From assembly GCA_014706295.1 (NCBI GenBank), contig JACSVZ010000009.1, forward strand, positions 36,467,768-36,531,767: a stretch of 64,000 bases of DNA, in the 5' to 3' direction. Both the position numbers and the translations under genes were made by a program. The number at the start of each line of letters is the position of its first letter. Position 1 is the stretch's first letter. The notes under the pieces are model-generated. The model worked only from the letters and a program-made list of their open reading frames with translations, had not been told where the DNA came from and ran no database searches. Below, one piece after another: positions 1 through 12,941 of this stretch. Origin of the DNA: Lycocorax pyrrhopterus obiensis. Taxonomy: Eukaryota; Chordata; Aves; Passeriformes; Paradisaeidae.

Positions 1-1275
1 CCTGGGACAGTTCTGAGATTCATTTCTCTCTTGAGCTTCTTGTGCCTGAGGTTGGTACCAAAGGCAGACACCTGGTCCCATGACTTTTGCAATTCCAGTT
101 ACTCTTCCTGGTGCCATGTGAGGGTCTCCCTTGCATTCCTATGTGTGACAGGCTGCCCCCTGCTTTTGTACTCTTGTGTAAAATGAATATTCAAAATTAG
201 AGTTACTTATGGTATCAAATTACATGTTGTTGAGGAAAAGAAAACCAACACAAAACCCACCTAAAAACTCCAAAATCAAACCATTCTCTGAAGGGAGAAG
301 AAGCTGCACGTGGAGAAGAGGACTCGAGAAGAGCAATAAGAGCTTTTAGGTGTCTTGAAGTCTGACTCTTGTGAAGATAAGAGGAACTGAAAGTCAAAGC
401 AAAATTTATATTTCCCTACAGCCACAGAAAGTCTTTGCACTTGAGAAGAGCAGCTTTACAAGCAATAGGTTACAGGTAGTTATGAGCATCTGCACAAATC
501 TGAGGACCAGCAGGCTTTGAGGGTCCTGGTGCTCCCCAGGAAGGTGAGACAATCAGAAGGCAGGTGCTGGGAGGGCCGGGGCCTGCTGGGGTTTGCTCAG
601 CACATGCTCTGTGTTTGTGTAAAGAGCAGAGGGTCCCAGGGAGATCCCGATTGCCTCACCAGCTCCCAGGCCCCTCTCTCATGCAGCTGCAGCCCTGATT
701 CGTCTCTGTTCCCATGCTCTCCTCGCCAGTGAGAGTGCAGCAGGCACCTGGTGTGCTAAATAATCCTCGAGCAGTAGGCTCGGAGATCATTAACTCTTCC
801 GTCACCACATCAGGGTGTTCTGCAGACCACATGCCTGGCAGTGGGATAGGATCCCGCAGCAAAGCGGAGGAACACCTGGTTTTTATTGAAGTGGTGTACT
901 CGAGGAGCGTAACATTGCAGATCTAATGTACAGGGCAGCCTATTTCAGAGCAGTGGAAAAGGGAAAAAAAGGCAGCCTGAAGTGTGTGTGGGTCTTCTCA
1001 AAACACCTGCAAGTAATATTGGAGAGGACAGATGTGAGATGGAGATGTGAAAGTGGCTTGATCCCCACTTCAGCTGTAGGAAGGCAGCGAGCAGCATCAG
1101 GGGAGTGTTTGAGGGAGGTCAGGTTGAGCAGCAGGAGGCTGAGAACTCCCTTTGAATCTCTAAAACCAGAGGTTAGCGTCAGTCTGGCTGCTCCTCAGTG
1201 CTGCACATCAAAAGGGTGGGATGGGGAGTGACCGTCCCAGGAGACAAGGAACCCCACCCGCTGTGCACGTCGTGG
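1..1275. other. Unique sequence, no gene recognised
   Basis: Mixed-composition single-copy DNA. The part from about 500 to 880 is more GC-rich than its surroundings, and short frames there have no recognisable domain. No repeat family, splice-flanked exon or RNA gene was recognised. Confidence 0.5.
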
Positions 1276-1472
1276 TCGGACATCAGGAAGAATTTCTGCA
1301 CTGAAAAGGTTGTTAAGCATTGGAAGGAGCTGCCCAGGGAGCTGGTGGAGCCCCTGGAGGTGTTCCAGGAACCTCAGTGCTCTGGACTAGTTGTCAGGGT
1401 GGTGTTTGGTCAAAGGTTGGACTCGATGATCCTGCAGGTCTTTTCCAACCTAAACGATTCTGCGATTCTTTG
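1276..1472 (+). mobile_element. CR1 LINE 3' fragment
   Basis: A 5'-truncated copy of the non-LTR retrotransposon CR1 in sense orientation. The segment reads through the usual 3' UTR landmarks: 'catcaggaagaatttctgca', then 'ggagctgcccagggagctgg', then 'ggttggactcgatgatcctg', ending in degenerate octamers near 1455-1472 (gattctgcgattctttg). Only about 200 bases remain, as is normal for CR1. It cannot encode protein and short frames over it are artefacts. The 'ggttggactcgatgatc' variant differs from the 'ggggcagccacagcttctc' type seen at 22613 and 44051, so it belongs to another subfamily. Confidence 0.9.
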
Positions 1473-3096
1473 ATCCCTGCAACCATTCCCTCCATCACAA
1501 GCTTTCCACTGGTTTAAGAGGCTCCTGCCCTTTTGTGCCCTCCTTTCAAGAAGGATATGGCTTTGTACCAGTAAAAAAGGTACACAAGGGAAAGGAGAGT
1601 TGGCAATGACTCTCTTTTGGACCTTTCTCTGACTCTTTATGCTCTAAGAAATGAGGGAGTGGGAGGAACACACTTGATGCAAGCATGTCTACCTGTGACC
1701 CCACACTCCTGCAGCAGATTGTGCACTGGCCCTGTGGAGCTTCCTTCACACTCCTGATGATTTATTTATAGGGGAATTGGCAGCAGGAAATGCAGCTGAA
1801 AAAAGTCTGCTGTCCTACAAAATAAAATCAGTGCTGCATGTGTCGAAGGGGACAGGCCTGGGGTCTGCAATACACATTTCACAAACACAACAAAAAAGTT
1901 CTACATGCTGAGAAAAGAGACATCTGGTCATCTGGGACCAAAATCTGACTTTGTTCCTGAGCTGATGAATAATTCAAAAGGCCAAACTGATATTCAAGTG
2001 GTAGAGTGTGGGTGTAGACCTCTCACTTCCCAATGCACCTACTGCTGGTAAGTCACTGCTCTGGATGACCAGTGCAATTCCAGAGACACAGTGTGCTGGG
2101 AGAAAGACAGGAAATCTGTTTAAATATGCCCCAGAAATGATGAGTTACAGTAAGGTTATTTAAAGCTTAAGAAAATTTGGCAGAGTGTCTAGTGCTGTTA
2201 TCCCCTCCTTTCCTTGGTCCCAGCTCTCTGCCATGTTAAAGTGAGCAGGAGAGGTGGCCCTGTCAAGCTTTCAAAAGGCAGAATACTGAAAAGGTCAGAG
2301 TAGTAAACTATGACAGAGCATGTAAGTCATTATCATTCTAATATTGCCTCTGTAATGAGAACGAGAGCAGAGCAAATTATTGTGAAACACATTGTAAAAC
2401 TTGGGAAAACGTAGTTATATTGCTGCCTAAGTTCTCTAATGGCAAGTGAATTCTGTGTGTGTCTTTATAAACGTGCTCTATACCTTGAAAGAGGCTGAAA
2501 GAAAAAGATTTGTGGCAATTTCCATGGTAACTATTAATTTTTCCCCCCAGCCATAAGGAAAACTCACATTGCTGCAAGGTTGGGAGAAACTGCAGCAAAC
2601 TAAAGAGCTTGGGGATTTTGTTTGATTTTTTGTTTGTTTTTTTCATCTGTTGTTTGTTTTAATTTAGGGTCTGTCAAAACTTTGGCATCAATTCCTGACA
2701 TTGGAGTAACATGAAATTGATGGTGAAGTGTTTTTACTGTATCTAGATCCATGTAACCCATAAAAGTCCCATGCTGTGTAATTTTATTGCTGGTGGTACC
2801 TGGACTAGTTGCTAGAGATGCTTCTTTTGAAAAAATCCGGGTGACTGATAACTTACAACCCCTTACAGATTCACGAAGACAAAACAGTCAAAAATGGTGA
2901 TGTTGGGAGCACCAGCTGGTAGAAGAGCTTATAGCAGGATAAAAAAAAGAGATTTAAGAAATATCCATGGTGGTGAGTCCCAGTTAATTCTGGGTGTTCA
3001 TTTGTGGGTGATCACTGTGTTGAAATAAATCCTTCAGACCCACTCTCCATCCCTGCAGGGGGACACCAGACCTGGAGGGTTCACTGCAACTGATGG
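1473..3096. other. Unique AT-rich sequence
   Basis: No gene or repeat family recognised. A T/G-rich low-complexity run with TTTG and TTTGTTT steps lies at about 2617-2663. Frames in this stretch are short and featureless. Confidence 0.5.
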
Positions 3097-3365
3097 GAAC
3101 AGGAGAAGAGGAAATGTCCTCAAGTTGTGCCAAGGGAGGTTTAGGTGGATATTAGGGAAAACTTCTCTGCTGTAAAGGTGGTCAAAAACTGGAACAGGCT
3201 GCCCAGGGCAGTGGTGGAGTCCCTATCCCAGGAGGGATCTAAAAGCTGTGTTGGTGTGGCACTTGGGGACATGGTTTAGTGGTGGCCTTGGCAGTGCTGG
3301 GGAATGGATGGACTCAGGGATCTTAAAGGTCTTTTCCAATTTAAGAGATTCTATGATGCTATGCT
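3097..3365 (+). mobile_element. CR1 LINE 3' fragment
   Basis: A sense-strand CR1 fragment. It starts in the 'gaggaaatgtcctcaagttg' block and passes through 'gccaagggaggtttaggtgg', 'ggctgcccagggcagtggtg' and 'ggcacttggggacatggttt'. It ends at the octamer-type terminus 'gattctatgatgctatg'. It is 5' truncated, non-coding and moderately diverged. The same subfamily recurs at 46760-47150 and in the + half of the pair at 19812-19938. Confidence 0.92.
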
Positions 3366-3737
3366 TCTGTCTTACTCTGACAACCTTCAGCCTTTTATGC
3401 ACTCAGAGATTTAAATAAAGTCGATTATGGGTTGATTTCTGTGAACTGTGGAAAACTCCACTTGACTGGGTTTACAAGCTGGCTTTTGTCAGTTTGGCTT
3501 TCTTTGATATCTGAGATTGCAACCAAAAATACACAATGAAATGAAAGTTGTACTGAATGTGCAATATGTCGTTAATATCAAGGAAGATGGCATTTCTGGG
3601 TGAGCTGTACACATTCAGGGCTTTGATCTCCAGGTGGGAGAAGCCACAGGCAGAAAGTGCTCGTGGCATTTCAAAACCAAGTTGTGATCACAGAAAAACA
3701 CCCGTGATATGTTCTTGCTCAGGTAATTCAGAGAGAC
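3366..3737. other. Unique sequence between two CR1 fragments
   Basis: AT-rich single-copy DNA between two CR1 fragments of opposite orientation. Nothing else recognised. Confidence 0.45.
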
Positions 3738-4084
3738 AGAGGGAAACAGACCCTTTGCTCATCTTGTTCCACCTCCTGCCATGGCCAGGGACACCTTCCG
3801 CTATCCCACGCTGCTCCAAGCCTCATCCAACCTGGCCTTGAACACTTCCAGGGGTCCAGGGGCAACCACAGCTTCTCTGGGCACCCTGTGCCACGGCCTC
3901 CCCACCCTCACAGGGAAGAATTCCTTCCTAATCTCTAATCTAAACCTTCTCTCTTTCAGTCTGAATTTTTCCCTCCCTGTCCTGTCATTCCAGGCCCTTG
4001 TAAACAGTGTCCGTCTTTCCTGTAGGTTCCCTTCAGGTACTGGAAGGCCACAGTTAGGTTACCTCAAAGTCTTTTCTTGTACAG
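3738..4084 (-). mobile_element. CR1 LINE fragment, antisense
   Basis: An antisense CR1 fragment. On the + strand it shows 'ttccacctcctgccatggcc', 'ctgctccaagcctcatccaa', 'cacagcttctctgggcaccc' and 'agggaagaattccttcctaa', then the upstream portion 'ggtactggaaggccacagtt' to about 4084. The 3' terminal hairpin and octamers, which should lie just left of 3738, are badly eroded. A frame running through it is an artefact of the repeat. Confidence 0.88.
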
Positions 4085-6170
4085 ACACATGGCAGTGGCT
4101 GTCCTGAGTTGGACTAAATGTGGGTGGGTTGGACTGAAGGTCCCTCAATGCCACTGCAGCCTCTGGCAGTGTCCATGAAATCAGGACAAGGGACACCTCC
4201 TCGGATTTCTTTGAAACACTTTTCTGGAAAGTAGTGATTCAAGATGGCTTTTGTTGGGAACATCTGGGATCTGGTTTCAGGCTCAGCTGTAGTGAATGTG
4301 AGAAAAAGTGTGTCTTCATGGTTAATTTTTAGCTTATGTGACAACATTTAACGAGGCTGTTGAAATGTTTAAAAGATGGCACATATATAAGTGTTTGTGG
4401 CTCCCCAGTTGGTGAACAATCTGCTCTGACCACAGCATGAACTTGATTAATGTGAGAGGGCTGAAGTACCACAGGACACCAGAAACCCCTTGATCTCAAG
4501 GTTTTCACTTTTTCTCAGAGTTTGCACAGGAACAAAAAACGTGTGAAAGTCTGTGAGCTCCTTGGCTTTTGCAGGAGAGGATGGGGGTTCTGAGAAACCC
4601 ACTCTCACCCCACACCTTGGCAGGTCACTGAATTCCTCAAAAAAGTCTTTCTTCAAAGGACATGAAGCACAGGACTTGTCTCATAACGGGGTCGTGGCCT
4701 TCAGAGGGAAATATTGAACTGCAGAGTATGACATAGCAGGGAACTACCTCCCCTCATAGGAATTTGACTAAATAAGTTCTGACTACTTCAAAATATCAGG
4801 CTAGAGGTGTAGTAAGAATCCAGTGGGGAGTGTGAGGTGTTGCAAGAGTTAACTGGAGCATCAATAGTTTTCTGAGAAAGCAGTGGGGGGAAGAAATCTG
4901 GACCCAGACTCCAGATTCTGATTCCAGCTGAGCTTCACGGTGTGAGCTTGACTCTTCTCTTTAAAAGGCAAAAACAATACGGTGCCCCAATTATTCTTTT
5001 ATTTTGCAAAATGTCAAACTGCATGTGATCCATTTAATTTCTACGAGTGTTCCAAACAGGAGAGCTGTCTAGATGTTCCTTTAACTGAGCAATACCCTGC
5101 ATAGCAACTATAGTTTCAAACGTTCCTGAAAAAGCTACCATAGACCTAATACACATACAGAGCTTCAGTTCGACTCTAAACTCATTTTTGGAGTTAAAAC
5201 TCTATTTAACCTGTAGTTGTAACTCCTTATTGAACTCTCCTCATCTATTTTTCCTTCAACCTGGCTGCAAAAATGATGTGTGGGCTTTTTTTTTCTTTTT
5301 CCTAAAGCTGTCTATAAGCTCTTCCTCTCATGATGGATCTGTGCTGTACACTCACCTCCCAGAGCTGAGAAAAGGTCACTGGCAGTTCACTCTCTTCTTA
5401 AAATTTGAGAGAGTTGCTCTGTAGTACTAAAGTTACATATAGAAGCTGTGAGACATAAAAACAATATTGTGCCAGCTTGTCAGAAATTCACCGAGCAGCT
5501 GCCCCTCAAGTTACTCATGGATGCATATGTGCATATATCTGGCATTTTCCAAACTGTAAAAGGTCTGAAAGGTAACTAAAACAACCAAGGCAATTTATTC
5601 ACTGAACAGAGGACATGGCTAAAGGAGTGAAAATCCCGTGGGGCTTTTTTGTCCCCCCTTTTCTTCTATTTTTTCCCTCGCTGGCAAGAATGTGGACTTC
5701 GTTTGTCATCTTGTGGGCCTACCTATAACAGTGCAAAGGTGAAATGCCTGAATATTAAGCCATAATCCATCTTTGTACGCACACTAATTACTTTCTGTCC
5801 TCCCCTCCTCTTGTCACCATGGTCCAAAGCAGGTTTTCGGAGGCTGGGTACATTCATCTGAGATGTTTAGCTGCCACGCTCCACCGCATCCCTGTATGAT
5901 CTGCCTGGGCTCAGGCCCCCAGAGGAAATTTGTGCATGCATACTCTATGTGAACTTTAGATAAATAAATAAACAGGAGAAACAGCTTCCAGATAATTGAA
6001 AGCGAGTGAAGGAGGGAGCAAAAAGAAAACAATTTCTCAGGGGAGAAACAGGCTGAGGTGGCAGGTATGATTAAAATCCATATGATTTATGAGTAGGTGC
6101 ATTACTAACATGACAAACCCTCAGTATTTGTTTGTTCTGTTGCATTTGACAATGAAGTTGCTTTTTCTCA
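4085..6170. other. Unique sequence, no gene recognised
   Basis: AT-rich single-copy DNA. A 30-base stretch near 4120-4150 (gggttggactgaaggtccc) vaguely resembles a CR1 3' end but is too short to call. A short T run lies at 5284-5300. No coding exon was recognised. Confidence 0.45.
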
Positions 6171-6256
6171 CCCGCTTTTTTTTCTCCCCTTCTTTTTTCC
6201 CCCGTTCTGCTTTCTTCCCCTCTCTTTTTTTTTTCTCCTTGTCTCCTTGCTGCAGG
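6171..6256 (+). other. Polypyrimidine tract ending in a splice-acceptor-like CAG
   Basis: About 85 bases almost purely C/T on the + strand end at 'ctccttgctgcag' (AG at 6255-6256) and are followed by mixed sequence. This matches a metazoan 3' splice site with an unusually long pyrimidine tract. No donor or frame identifies an exon, so it may equally be a simple low-complexity run. Confidence 0.35.
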
Positions 6257-9200
6257 TTTTGCTCAGGAGTTAGCCACTCAGGAATTCCTAGTGCCTGACT
6301 GAGCAGTAATTTAGCAAGCTCTCTTGTGCTCTTTTCCTGTCAGCATTAACATGTCAATTCATTTTAATAGTCTGGGCATGCGCAGAGGGGATGCATTTTC
6401 TCAGTAGGTATCCCATGAGCCCACCCCGTGGTGCAGAAATGTGTTATAGCTTGTCTCAGGCCACAGAGACTTCAGCAAGTTTATTTTCACTATGGCCAAG
6501 CATATTTGTTAAGACAAAGCATGAACAAGAGAAAAGAATACACAAAAATGAGACTTTGAAATATTAAAGGGGGATCTGTGTGTCTGATTGGTAATTTATG
6601 ACCTGTGCACAGAAATGGCTAGAAAGGACTTCTTTGCATGATATCATTACATGGGTTGAAGAAAATGCATGCTGTCACTTCCTCTGGTTTTTGGAAATTA
6701 AATGATATCATGCCACATTAGGAATTATCTTCAGTCATGATTAATAGTTGAATTGGCTTTTATATTAAACCAGAATTTACTTGCCATCTTTCTTATTAAA
6801 GAGCCTTCAGATAGATTTGTATCTAATATTTTGCCTCCAGTGTATAAAACCAAGGACTGTTCAGACCAAGGGCCAACCCTTGGATTACAACATTATCTTT
6901 CTATCTAAAAAAAAAGTTGAATTTTTACATGCTTCAAACTTGGGAGTAGAAATTGTAGATTTATGAGAATAGAGAAGCAAAGAATTAGAAAGCTACCTCT
7001 TGGCATCTCAAATGACATGTTTCCAGATGCAACATAAATTAGGCCAAGGTATTTTGGTTGCTCATTACCTTAGTGGGATTAAATATTTAAGCACCCAGAG
7101 CTGTGGCATCAACGTCCGTATGGCACAAATACTTCCTCAGCCCAGCTGGACTCAGCTACATAATCTAAGTGACCTGAAAAAGGTAATATCATGGTTTATT
7201 TTTAAAGGATTCTCTTCTCTTAAGGAAAATACACTCTTGTGGGAAGTCCTGTCTTTCTTACTCTCTGTAGGCACGTGGAAGTTGCAACATCCTCGAACTG
7301 TGTTGGGAACATGCTCATTCTGTTGTTGAGTAGGTGGAGAATTATGTCAGGAATCTGAAGTCCGGCCTAGAGATTCCCTCCCATTCCACTGTGGAAGGAA
7401 CAAACTAATTTCCTCAAAAAGGGAATGCACAAAGTACCCTTTTCAGGGAGCAGGCTCGGCTCGATGCTGGTCAGCAGGGCTTTTCTCAGAAGTAGCTGGC
7501 ACGAGACCTCGCGTGACAAAACATTATGGCACAGGGCTATAGAAAAGCCAAACAAACCCATGCTTTGAGCTGAGTTTTGTCTGTCCACTGGTCAGACAGT
7601 CGTTCTTTATGGCCTGAATAAGCGAGTACAGTGACAGAGGAAATGCTGAGTCTACGGGAGAGCTGCAGCTCCTGACAGACAGCACATCAGCTAAAAGAAG
7701 GAGTGATGACGTGGTCTGGGCTCGATGTCCGGAGGGTAGCATAGGACAGCCATTCCTACAGCAGAAAAAACGTAGTTCAGGTAAAGGGAACTCTCAGACT
7801 GTGCCCACCACCAAGAGAAATAATTGTATAGGTCAGGAAATGCCAGGAGATACCTGCTCGGTGAGAGCCTATGATTTACCAGTGGGATGGTAAAAGTATC
7901 CTGGGTAGCTGTGTATGTGTGTCCCCAAACCACCTGTGGCCACAGCCCACAGACCTGTCCCTCTGGGAGGGTTATTTCGCCATCAGAATTAATGTGGCTG
8001 GTGGGTCTCAAGGAGACCCTTCTCCTGGTGCTTTGAGGAATTTGAGCAACTTGTTCTAATATCTTCCAGTCAAGAATTTCCTCCTAAAAAAAAGTCAGTC
8101 TCCATATTTTTATACAATCCTTATAAGTGTTTTATTTCCAGGATAAAATATACATAGGTCAAGAGACAATCAGCCTAAGGCTGACTGATATAAGTGACAT
8201 TAAAATATCATCAGGTATGTTTTTAGGAGGTGATGTGCATGTCCAGTAATTGAACCCATCGGCCAAATTTGTCTGCTGGCCAGTAGAAACACCCTGTTTC
8301 TGTAAATAGTAGATAAGGTAAAGAAGATGTCTGAACCAACATCCTAGAAGCACTGTGGTCTTGTCAGGTACCTGGAAGCAGGAGGAAAGAGAAGGAAGTG
8401 TTAGGAACAGCCCCACAGCAATAAAATCTTTAATTCAGCTGCCTGTGTGACTTCTCCTAAGTCTAATAAGTTATAGAGCCAAACTTTGCTCCGTGTGGGA
8501 GTTTTTCACTAATCACAGTCCAGGAAAGGACGCATTGCCAGCTCCAGATAAGCGTGATAAGCAGAGGATGATGTTTGGGAGCTGATTCCCATGTTCTGTC
8601 TTTTCCCATGGAGGCTAAGGGTTCATGCAAGGAGGTGCATCCATCTGTGCCAGACTTTACAAACACGCTCTCTCACCCTGGAAGCTTGGCTGCCAAGTTG
8701 CTCTACCTTAAATCACTCGCAAGCAGGGTCTGAACTGTAACTCATGTTGGGTTCTGGCAAAACCGGGAATGAAGATGTAAGAAGTGCAGTGATTTGGTTC
8801 CTGAGAGAAAAAGCAGGGGAAGGGGGGGTGTGGGGGCACTTTACAGCCACATGGCAGTTTCACCATGTGGGAAAAAGTCTTCCTAACTCTAAATAGCAAA
8901 ATTGCAAAATCCTTGAGCATTTCAGGGAGCTCAGTCATAGCAAAAAGCAACACAGGAGGCGGGGAAGGAAAATCTGAGGCTTTAGGAGCAAGGCAGGCAA
9001 AGCTGCTTGAGGGACGGGTGCATGGCATGAACTCCCCAAATTCACACAGGCATGAACTTCCTGAATTTCCTGACCATCAAGAAGAGACTCAGAGTTGCCA
9101 GGGAATCTCCCAGCCCAATGGGGCAGGAGGACCCCTCCGTCATTTCCCATCCACCACACAGCCAAGTGAGGAGAAAAGTAATTGCTTTGGGTAGGAGGCA

Positions 9201-9784
9201 CAATAAGACATGAAATACAAGCATGTCTTTAGTAGAATTTGTAGGCCATAAAAAAGTATTTTAATGACATCTGGTGCAGGGGCGTGTTGAAGCTTAATTA
9301 ATTAATCCTTGCAAAGGACTCGGAAATTCTGGGATCAAAGGTGTTGCAGAAGTGCCAAATGCCATTATTATACCTATAAACGTGTGCTTGTTAAGTTAAA
9401 TGCTGTTTATTTATTGCCACTATATACTTGTTCAGCAGTGCATATCAAGTATTTTACAAACATTTTAAAAGTACAGGTTTTTATCGCGTAAAGCTGTCCC
9501 TGTCTCAGCCCCCTGCACAGGCCGTCAGGTACTGCTGGTACTGAATCTCAGAACATGGAATTGAGTCTGATAATGCCTCTGCTTTTAGGTTTGTCTTATT
9601 TTTCTTTTTGGTGTGTCTGCGGTGTTTTCCAGTCTGTAATATTAACATGGATGCTGCTGCACAAGAAGCAGAGATTATGCACAGCGGTCCATAGCCATGA
9701 CTAAAACCTCCAAAATTAACTTCAGGGTTGGTTTCAGCTTGGTACGTGGTTGCAGTTTTCTGTTCCCTCTCTCTTCCTTTCTGT
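6257..9784. other. Unique sequence, no gene recognised
   Basis: Single-copy DNA. An NRF1-like 'gcatgcgcagag' lies near 6377-6390. A purine-rich, G-run segment lies near 8815-8840 (gggggggtgtgggggc). The stretch 7440-7780 is richer in CpG than its flanks but has no recognisable coding content. Nothing else could be assigned. Confidence 0.45.
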
Positions 9785-10050
9785 TCATAGAATTATTAAG
9801 GTTGGGAAAAACCTCCAAGATCGAGTTTTCAACCCTTCGACCAAACACCCCCATGCCCAATAAACCACATCACAAAGCGCCACATCTACTCGTGCTTTGA
9901 ACACCTCCAGGGCTGGTGACTCCACCACTGCCCTGGGCAGCCTGTTCCAATGTTTAACCCCCCTTTCCATGAAGAAATTTTTCCTAATATCCAACCTGAA
10001 CCTCCTCTGGAGAAACTGGAGGCCATTTCCCTTTGTCCTATCCTATATTC
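9785..10050 (-). mobile_element. CR1 LINE 3' fragment, antisense
   Basis: An antisense CR1 fragment of the older 'ggttgggaaaaacctccaag' type. On the + strand it begins at the degenerate octamer end (tcatagaattattaagg). It continues through 'gaccaaacacccccatgccc', 'tgactccaccactgccctgg', 'gcagcctgttccaatgttta' and 'cctaatatccaacctgaacc'. It fades out around 10050 after 'ttgtcctatcctatattc'. It is 5' truncated and non-coding. The several frames on both strands here are repeat artefacts. Confidence 0.92.
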
Positions 10051-12792
10051 TAGCGTCTGTCCTACACAATTAAAAATATTACATTTAAGTGTGTCAATTC
10101 CACACATAATTTTACTAAATTCACTGAATTGAGGTCTCCCACCCACCTAGAATTTTTTGTTTGCTTGTGTTTTTCTTGTTTGCTTTTTTTTTTTCTGGGT
10201 AGCAATTTATAAATTATAGAAATCATAATCAATGCTGTGTTCCCACTAATTCAAAATTTAGTGTTGGAGATTGTTTACAAATCAGAGGAGCAATGCACTT
10301 GCATCCTCAGCAGTCAGTTAGAATGCAGGGTCTTTTTTTCCTCCTCTATTTGAGCACATAGTAAAATTATTCTTTCCCTTAGATTTATTTCAGCTTTTGT
10401 TAAATGATTAGCTTTTCAGCTTCCCATAGTTACATGGAGTCTTCTAGTTGATACCAGGAAAAAAAAAGTTTAGAAATGCACTCCCTGTGATTCATAGCAG
10501 CATTATTTAGACTAAATTTGTAAATTCTGTGCAGATGACAATAGCATCTTTGTAAGTCTTTTAAAATATAAATGAAATATGAGTTTTCTTTCAAGGTACA
10601 AAATGTCATTAAGGGCTCAGGTGGTTAAAATCAACATGAAAAATACATGCTGCATTTTCCCTCCTTAAATGCAATAATGTAATCAGATTTCAAGTCATCT
10701 TACCTACCTCACTTACAGCTTTATGGAGATTAATTAGTTTTTAGCCCCCAGTCACATGATCTTTTCTGACTGCCATTTAGCTACATTTGCTATCTGACTT
10801 GAACCTGTAAGCTGTCTCCAGCCCCAGAGGACAGATTAAATTTTAGTATTGGTTGCCTTCTTCCTTTGATTTAAAGGTAGATAGTTAGAGCCATAGTTCA
10901 ATTATTCTTTGTTGTTAATTAGCCATGTGTTGTCATCATTTCTTTGGGCAAAGCACGTGTTTGAAGAAAGAGGTGAAAAATGGCTTTAGAGTAGGAGACA
11001 ACTTTCGTGTGTTTGAGCTGAAAAGATTTTTCCTGATCAGGTGCAGAGCCATAAAAACACTTTTAATTCTCATCTATATCACCCACCTCTCCTTGCTTTG
11101 TGTACGCCTGGCTTTTATGCACTGCTGATCGATAAGGTTACCTTCTCATTTCTGTAAAACGAGCTGGCCAGAGAGGAGGAGAGGAAATATTTCTGTTCTC
11201 TTCCCCAAGCAGGAGCGAGGCGAGTTTGTGTGTGTGTGGCTGTGACTTGGCTTTTGTTTTCTAAATTTTCCCCTTAAATTAACTTGAACGCTTTTTCTAT
11301 AATGTGATTTTATGTAAAGGGAATGTTTTATTCCTTGTTGAGAATGATTTCCAGGGCCATTTAATATCCAAATAAATTCCCTTCTTCTCTCCTAAGTGTA
11401 TTAGAGACGATAAATGTAGATTGGATAAAACAGTGTGTAGACAAAATCCTGCCCTTAATTCTGGGTATCCTGTTTACTTCGGTGAAATCCTCCTTTCTCT
11501 AGTCAGAAAAGTATATTTTGGCCCATACTCTGAAATGACAAGAAATGGATAAGCTTCAGGGGGAAAACAGAAGGATTTTTTTTTCCTGTTTGTGATTAAA
11601 AATAAAGAAGTAAATAATAAAGGGATTTGACTAGAGTTGGTGCTTAGGATGGTGTATAACTGGGCTCCTCAGCATATATAACAAAAGATCAAAGGGATCT
11701 CTGCCTCACATAAGAAAAGGAGTTCTTGGAGTGAAGGCTGTGTGGTTTTTCCTCAGGTGAGAGCTGGAAGAAAGTTAAGATAATGAAGGTGTTATCTATT
11801 ACACGTCGAGAAAACATCAGAGCCAAACCCATCGAAGCCTTTATACGGACATTACATGTGGCTGCCTATTTGCCATTTGTTTCCTAAATTTCCTCTAATT
11901 TGCTCATCAGCAAACATTCACCTTGGTTAAATAGGGCTCGGCTCAGCAATATTCCGCAGAACCGCGGCGTTTCCTGGCTCCGGCCACCAAGGCTCTGCAG
12001 GATTTTCACTGCTCAGGTGTTGCAAAGCCTAATCCTTATTCAGGAACCAAAATGATCCACTTTCCTTGCCTGCGGTGCTTGGATCCCTGCCTTTGGCAGT
12101 AGCCCCAGACTCCTGCAGAAGATGAAGACATCCCTCCATGCCTATAGATGGAAAGGTGCCAACATGGATGCCATCAGAAGGACGCAGCTGAGCATATGCT
12201 GAGAAAATTGTGGCATCCATACTGTACATGGGGAAGGGCTGACTGAACACACCAGTTTGTTGAAGCTTATGGCCCTGAAAAGGAAACATAGGTTTCCTGT
12301 AAATGTCATTCAGGGATATGCTAACTGTTATTTCCTGGCGCTGGATCATGATGCTTTCAACACATTCTGTTCATCTACCTCTGCTGCCTGCCTGCCTGGC
12401 TGTGCACAGCGATAGCTCTCCTGTCTTCTCACCTTTCCCTCCTCCCTGCGCAAGGCTAAGGTAAGAGAGACTCAGGCAAAAGGGAAAAAAAATGGCTTGG
12501 GGATGGAGCACCAAGGGAAAAAAAAATTAAAAGGGATGGCTTGGTGTTGTGTGCCTTCCCCTGGTTGCCACCTTACTGATGTGCTCGGGCTCCATCCCTT
12601 TGACTCCATTAAGAGGGAACTGGTCCCCTGGTGCCATTCTGCTATGGAATTCCATTTGCACAGATTGGTTTCAGCCTTGGTGCCCATGCCAGGGCTGCTC
12701 TGCTGTAGTGTCTTCAAAGGTTTCCCTAAGTACCTCCTGCAATGTGAGTTGTCTCTTCTGCCTGCATTCCTCACATCCCTCCTTCCCTCCAG
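10051..12792. other. Unique AT-rich sequence
   Basis: Single-copy AT-rich DNA with a T run near 10180-10194 and a short GT run near 11227-11237. No coding exon, RNA gene or repeat family recognised. The stretch from about 11820 to 11940 is repeat-free and may be worth a conservation check. Confidence 0.45.
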
Positions 12793-12941
12793 GAGCTCTG
12801 TTTTGGGGTGGAGGTGTCAGCCAGTGGGAGGGTTCGTCAAGGAGAAGTGGAGTCAGGTGTCAGCATCAAACTGTCCACCTTGGGCTGGTACCTGGGCCTG
12901 GCTGCTCCTCCCTCCAGGGCAGAGCATTTAAAGGAAAAGAG
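12793..12941 (+). other. Exon-like segment with good splice sites, unidentified
   Basis: A 149-base segment is preceded by a long pyrimidine-rich acceptor (cctccttccctccag, AG at 12791-12792) and followed by a consensus donor (aaagag then GTAAGT, GT at 12942-12943). One frame is open across the whole segment and reads roughly ALFWGGGVSQWEGSSRRSG and onward, ending GRAFKGKE. It has no domain I recognise. The composition is ordinary. It could be a lncRNA exon, a lineage-specific coding exon or coincidence. RNA-seq junction reads would decide. Confidence 0.25.

Noticed and set aside
4120..4150. Short stretch resembling a CR1 3' end
   Set aside because: About 20 bases only and without the octamer tail, so indistinguishable from chance.
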